From contig PNKH01000037.1 of assembly GCA_013822345.1 (NCBI GenBank), positions 1 through 62,552 on the forward strand: a DNA stretch of 62,552 nt, given 5' to 3'. The notes beneath the pieces were generated by a model. That model was given only the letters and a program-made list of their open reading frames with translations, was not told the origin of the DNA and did not search any database. The stretch comes from Isosphaera sp. Its GTDB lineage: Bacteria; Planctomycetota; Planctomycetia; Gemmatales; Gemmataceae. Below, in pieces: positions 59,246 through 62,552 of the stretch. The position numbers and the translations under genes are program-made. Position 1 is the first letter of the stretch. Every line of letters begins with the position of its first letter.

Positions 59246-60352
59246 CTACTTCGGGGCGAACTTCGGCGGGAGCGGGGTCTTGTCCCCGAGCAGGGCGAGC
59301 ACCACCATCGCCGTCCCGTACCCGGCCGACCGCGGGAACACCCGGTCGTTCCAGGTGCCGTCCTTCTCGCGCGTCCGCAGCACCACCTCCAGCAGCTTGT
59401 CCCGCTCGGCCGCCCGGTCCTTCTCCGGCAGCATCTGGATCGCCTGGGCGGCGTACCGGTGGCCGTAGAAGAAGTAGTACGGGGCGATCGAGTACGGGCC
59501 GACGTGGGTGCCCTTCTGCTGGTGCCGCTTCTTCAGCTCGTCCCAGTTCGTGTGGAAGTTCCCCAGTGCCGCCTTCGGGGCATCGGCGGACCCGCCGCCG
59601 AGCAGGATCAGTGTCACCTCGCAGGCGGTCGACCGGGCGGCCGACCCGGGGAGCCCGTCGCGCGTCTTCCCGCCGGTCGCGTCCCCGGAGTAGGCGAACG
59701 CCCCGTCGCCCGCCCGGCTCTTCTCCAGCGCCGCCCGGGCGCGCGCGAACACCCCGTCCGGCACCTTCTCGCCCTGGCCCTTGGCCGTGAGCAGCGCCTG
59801 GACGACCGGGGCGGTGACGAACGGCGCCTGCTGCCGGCGGGTGGCGTAGTTCCACCCGCCGCCGGGGATTTCTTCCGTCACCAGCGTCTCGACCAGCTTC
59901 ACGACCCAGGCGTCGACCGCCTTCGCGTGGTCGCCGGCCGCCTTCGCCGCCCGCAGGAAGCAGAAGAACTCCAGGGCGGTGGCGTGGCCCCAGACCCGCA
60001 CGTCGTACGCCTCCTCCTTGCTCGGGGCCATCTTCGGGTCGTCGAGGTGCTTGAGCACGAACGGGACCGCCTTGGCGACCGCGGCCTTCGCCGCCGCGTC
60101 GTCCGGGGCGGCGTGGAGGAGCGTCCCGGCGGCCAGCGCCGTCCCGCCGATCCGGTATCCGACCGGGATGTCGCCGCCGACGCGGTACACCCCCTCGTAC
60201 ACCCACGCCCCGTCCTTCTCTTGCAGCTCCACGAGTCGGGTGATCGCGGTCTTCAGGACCTCGTCGCGGAACGGGGCGGCCGGCTTGTCCCGGGCGCCGA
60301 CCGGGTGCGCGAGCAGGACGGCGAGGCCGGCACACAGCACGACGGTTCGCAC
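59246..60352 (-). CDS. Secreted prenyltransferase/squalene-oxidase-repeat protein
   Basis: A 368-aa product with a signal peptide (RTVVLCAGLAVLLAHPVGAR). Alpha/alpha-toroid repeats follow: LVELQEKDGAWVYEG, EEIPGGGWNYATRRQQAPFV, SRAGDGAFAYSG and REKDGTWNDRVFPRSAGYGT. It belongs to the same fold as the Tat-exported protein at 13080 but is Sec-exported and has no visible DxDD catalytic motif. GTG 60352 has GGAGGG 10 bases upstream. Function unknown; possibly carbohydrate or envelope binding. Confidence 0.82.
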   Translation of the reverse strand: MRTVVLCAGLAVLLAHPVGARDKPAAPFRDEVLKTAITRLVELQEKDGAWVYEGVYRVGGDIPVGYRIGGTALAAGTLLHAAPDDAAAKAAVAKAVPFVLKHLDDPKMAPSKEEAYDVRVWGHATALEFFCFLRAAKAAGDHAKAVDAWVVKLVETLVTEEIPGGGWNYATRRQQAPFVTAPVVQALLTAKGQGEKVPDGVFARARAALEKSRAGDGAFAYSGDATGGKTRDGLPGSAARSTACEVTLILLGGGSADAPKAALGNFHTNWDELKKRHQQKGTHVGPYSIAPYYFFYGHRYAAQAIQMLPEKDRAAERDKLLEVVLRTREKDGTWNDRVFPRSAGYGTAMVVLALLGDKTPLPPKFAPK

Positions 60353-60472
60353 GGCGGGACCCTCCGGGGAAGACGTGTCGGGCGGCCGGATGATACCCCG
60401 CCGGTCGGCCCGTCCGCAAGGACGAGGTCCGGCCGGTCGGTACATTACCCCCGCCAACGGGGGGGTCGCACC

Positions 60473-61999
60473 GTGTACCGCGTCTGCCTGGCCGCACTGC
60501 TCGTCTGCCACGCCGCGCCGGCGGCCGACCCCGTCGCGTGGGCCGAGGTCCGGGTCGTCGACGCGGCCACCGGCCGCGGCGTCCCGCTGGTCGAGCTGGA
60601 GACGGTCAACGGCCTCCGGTTCGTCACCGACAACGCCGGCCGGGTCGCGTTCCACGAGCCGGGGCTGATGGGCCGCCCGGTGTACTTCGCCGTCCGCAGC
60701 CACGGGTACGAGGCCGCGAAGGACGGGTTCGGGTTCGCCGGGGCGAAGGTCACCCCGCGTGCGGGTGCGCCGGTCGAGATCAAGGTGACGCGGCGGAACG
60801 TCGCCGAGCGGCTGTGCCGGCTGACCGGGGAGGGGCTGTACCGCGACTCGGTACTGCTCGGCCACAAGACGCCGCTGCCGGACCCGCTGAACCCCGGGCG
60901 GGTCGGCGGGCAGGACTCGGTCCAGGCGGCGGTCCACCGCGGCAAGGTGTACTGGTTCTGGGGCGACACCCACCGGATGGACTACCCGCTCGGGCTGTTC
61001 CGCATGGCCGGGGCGACCACCCCGGTCCCCGACCCGAAGGACCCGAAGTCGGACCCGGCCGGCGGGGTCGCGTTCGACTACTTCACCGACCCGAAGACCG
61101 GGTTCACCCGGGCGATGATGCCGCTCCCGGAGCGGCCGCAGGGGGTCGTGTGGGTGAGCGCCGTCTTCGTCGTCCCGGACGGGAAGGGGGTCGACCGCCT
61201 GGCCGGGCACTACTCGCGGCGGAAGGGGCTGGCGGAGGAGTACGAGCAGGGCGTCGCGGTGTTCGACGACGACAAGGCGGTGTTCGGGGTGGCGAAGCAG
61301 CTGCCGCTGGCCGAGACGTGGCGGCGGCCGGCCGGGCACCCGATCGTCCACGAGGACGGCGGGACGAAGTGGCTCCTGTTCGGCAGCCCGACGCCGAACG
61401 TCCGCGTCCCGGCGACGCTGGCGGACGTGCTCGACCCCGCCAAGTACGAGGCGTTCACCTGTGCCGACGGCCCCGGGGCGGGGCCGCGCCTCGGGGCCGA
61501 CGGCACGCCGGCGTGGCGGTGGCAGAAAGAGCTGCCGCCGACCGACTCGAAGACCGAGGCCGCCTGGGTGAAGGACGGGAAGCTGAAGGCGGAGCACGCC
61601 CGGTTCTGCCCGGCCGACGCCGCGACCCCGGCCGACCGGGTGGTGCTGCACAGCGGGACGGTGCGGTGGAACGCCCACCGCAAGCGGTGGGTGCTGCTCG
61701 CCGGGCAGGTCGGGGGGAAGCCGTCGTTCCTGGGCGAGGTGTGGTACGCCGAGGCGGCCGCCCCGACCGGCCCGTTCCGGGCGGCGGTGAAGGCGGCGAC
61801 GCACGACCGGCAGACGTTCTACAACGTCTGCCACCACGCCTTCCTGGACCGGGACGGCGGGCGGACGGTCCACTTCGAGGGGACGTACACGAACGAGTTT
61901 TCCGGCAACCCGGACAAGACCCCGCGGTACAACTACAACCAGGTGCTGTACCGCCTCGACCTCGACGCCCCCGCCCTGAAGCCGGCGCGGTCAGATTGA
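60473..61999 (+). CDS. Secreted propeller-like protein, possible glycoside-active
   Basis: A 508-aa product with a signal peptide (YRVCLAALLVCHAAPAA). A short carboxypeptidase-regulatory-like domain (AEVRVVDAATGRGVPLVELE, about 20-110) precedes a beta-propeller-like domain whose repeats resemble GH43/DUF4185-type folds (VYWFWGDTHRMDYPLGLF; HPIVHEDGGTKWLLFGSPTP; HRKRWVLLAGQVGGKPSFLG). I cannot place catalytic acids. GTG 60473 has GGGGGG upstream. Divergent from the gene at 59246 with 120 bases between. Confidence 0.7.
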   Translation: MYRVCLAALLVCHAAPAADPVAWAEVRVVDAATGRGVPLVELETVNGLRFVTDNAGRVAFHEPGLMGRPVYFAVRSHGYEAAKDGFGFAGAKVTPRAGAPVEIKVTRRNVAERLCRLTGEGLYRDSVLLGHKTPLPDPLNPGRVGGQDSVQAAVHRGKVYWFWGDTHRMDYPLGLFRMAGATTPVPDPKDPKSDPAGGVAFDYFTDPKTGFTRAMMPLPERPQGVVWVSAVFVVPDGKGVDRLAGHYSRRKGLAEEYEQGVAVFDDDKAVFGVAKQLPLAETWRRPAGHPIVHEDGGTKWLLFGSPTPNVRVPATLADVLDPAKYEAFTCADGPGAGPRLGADGTPAWRWQKELPPTDSKTEAAWVKDGKLKAEHARFCPADAATPADRVVLHSGTVRWNAHRKRWVLLAGQVGGKPSFLGEVWYAEAAAPTGPFRAAVKAATHDRQTFYNVCHHAFLDRDGGRTVHFEGTYTNEFSGNPDKTPRYNYNQVLYRLDLDAPALKPARSD

Positions 62000-62008
62000 C
62001 GGCCCGTT

Positions 62009-62110
62009 CGTAGGGTGCCGTCGAGGGCCGCGCTTCGCGGCCCGACGACGCACCGGCGCCGCATGGTGCGTCGTCGCCGGGCGAAGCGCCCGGCTCGACC
62101 GCACCCTACG
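62009..62110. repeat. Family E palindrome, second copy
   Basis: The outer ends CGTAGGGTG and CACCCTACG pair, and arms of about 45 bases pair with mismatches. Each arm holds a hairpin of different sequence (GGCCGCGCTTCGCGGCC; GCCGGGCGAAGCGCCCGGC). It separates two plus-strand genes. Confidence 0.88.
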
Positions 62111-62159
62111 ATGTCAGGGCGCCCCGGCGACCTCACCTCACCTCTTCCCCGGAGCCTCT

Positions 62160-62552
62160 GTGACCCGCCTCCTCCCCGCGCTGCCGCTCCTGTTCCTCAC
62201 CGCCGCCCCGGCCACCGCCGCCGACGCCAAGCCGAACGTCGTCGTCTTCCTCGCCGACGACCTCGGGTGGGGCGACCTCGGGTGCTACGGCCACCCGAAG
62301 ATCCAGACCCCGCACCTCGACGCGTTCGCCAAACAGGGCGTCCGGCTGACGCAGTGCTACTCGGCGAGTGCCGTCTGCTCGCCGTCCCGGTCGGCGATCC
62401 TGACCGGCCGGACCCCGCACCGCAACGGCGTCTACACCTGGATCGCCGCCGGGGCCGAGGTCCATCTGCGGACGACCGAGATCACCCTGCCGAAGCTCCT
62501 CAAGGAGGCCGGGTACGCGACCTGCCACGTCGGCAAGTGGCACCTGAACGGG
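62160..62552 (+). CDS. Sulfatase (3' end beyond window)
   Basis: The first 131 codons of an arylsulfatase-type enzyme with a signal peptide (TRLLPALPLLFLTAAPATAA). LADDLGWGDLGCYG gives metal-binding Asp33 and Asp34, and CSPSRSAILTGR is the CxPSR motif whose Cys73 becomes formylglycine. HVGKWHLNG at the window edge is the conserved GKWHLG-like motif. GTG 62160 has GGAG 8 bases upstream. Secreted sulfatases of this kind desulfate polysaccharides and are numerous in planctomycetes. Confidence 0.93.
   Translation, partial: MTRLLPALPLLFLTAAPATAADAKPNVVVFLADDLGWGDLGCYGHPKIQTPHLDAFAKQGVRLTQCYSASAVCSPSRSAILTGRTPHRNGVYTWIAAGAEVHLRTTEITLPKLLKEAGYATCHVGKWHLNG

Overview
The window is very GC-rich DNA (above 70% by eye) whose gene families point to a planctomycete, most likely of the Gemmataceae. 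The markers are a DUF1559 protein with a prepilin-type N-terminus, a PSCyt1/DUF1549/DUF1553 cytochrome protein, a PVC-type haem-binding CxxCH protein with a DUF1080 tail, a secreted sulfatase, Lgt carrying an extra domain, and many Sec or lipoprotein signal peptides. GTG starts are common. No known plasmid, phage or rRNA genes are seen; the genus is inference.

Layout. 1-1272: a tyrosine recombinase running off the left edge, next to tRNA-Pro(CGG), so the left edge is probably the end of an integrated element. 1452-14219: a plus-strand run of cell-envelope genes (BatA/VWA fusion, secreted coiled-coil protein, DUF4175-like membrane protein, secreted low-complexity protein, prenyltransferase-fold protein), interrupted by an array of REP-like palindromes and a DUF559 nuclease gene. 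14610-17110 (minus): lgt with a PDZ insert and a MoxR ATPase. 17288-24147 (plus): two large secreted peptidases, the second an M14 carboxypeptidase fused to an S9 DPP-IV-like peptidase. 24212-25140: a decayed DDE transposase. 25155-31029 (minus): DUF1549/DUF1553 cytochrome protein, metallophosphoesterase, small lipoprotein, DUF1559 protein. 31175-39177: mixed metabolic genes (YgfZ-like, LarA-like, aldehyde dehydrogenase, class-III aminotransferase, O-methyltransferase). 39190-44580: DUF3307 protein, OFA-type transporter, two secreted oxidoreductases. 44622-51926: tRNA(CAT), an ECF sigma/zinc-finger anti-sigma pair, peroxiredoxin, NDH-2, a chlorite-dismutase-like lipoprotein, and a tight NRDE-DinB-DoxX-DedA group. 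51927-52430: remnants of an ECF sigma gene and of a tRNA. 52431 to the end: epimerase, acetyltransferase, P-loop kinase, PVC cytochrome protein, prenyltransferase-fold protein, secreted propeller-like protein and the start of a sulfatase.

The most striking feature is not a gene. About twelve long, perfect or near-perfect palindromes (arms mostly 19-29 bp, loops 0-12 nt; longer arms in one family) from several sequence families lie throughout the window. Most are intergenic, but two lie inside intact reading frames (class-III aminotransferase, acetyltransferase). One of those belongs to a family that also has an intergenic copy 3.6 kb away. Others supply the stop codon, and even the last residues, of flanking genes, and one decayed arm is flanked by a 15-bp direct repeat. 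Together with the regularly spaced REP-like arrays and the DUF559 nuclease beside one of them, this suggests palindrome spread that reshapes coding sequences. The mechanism is inferred, not shown.
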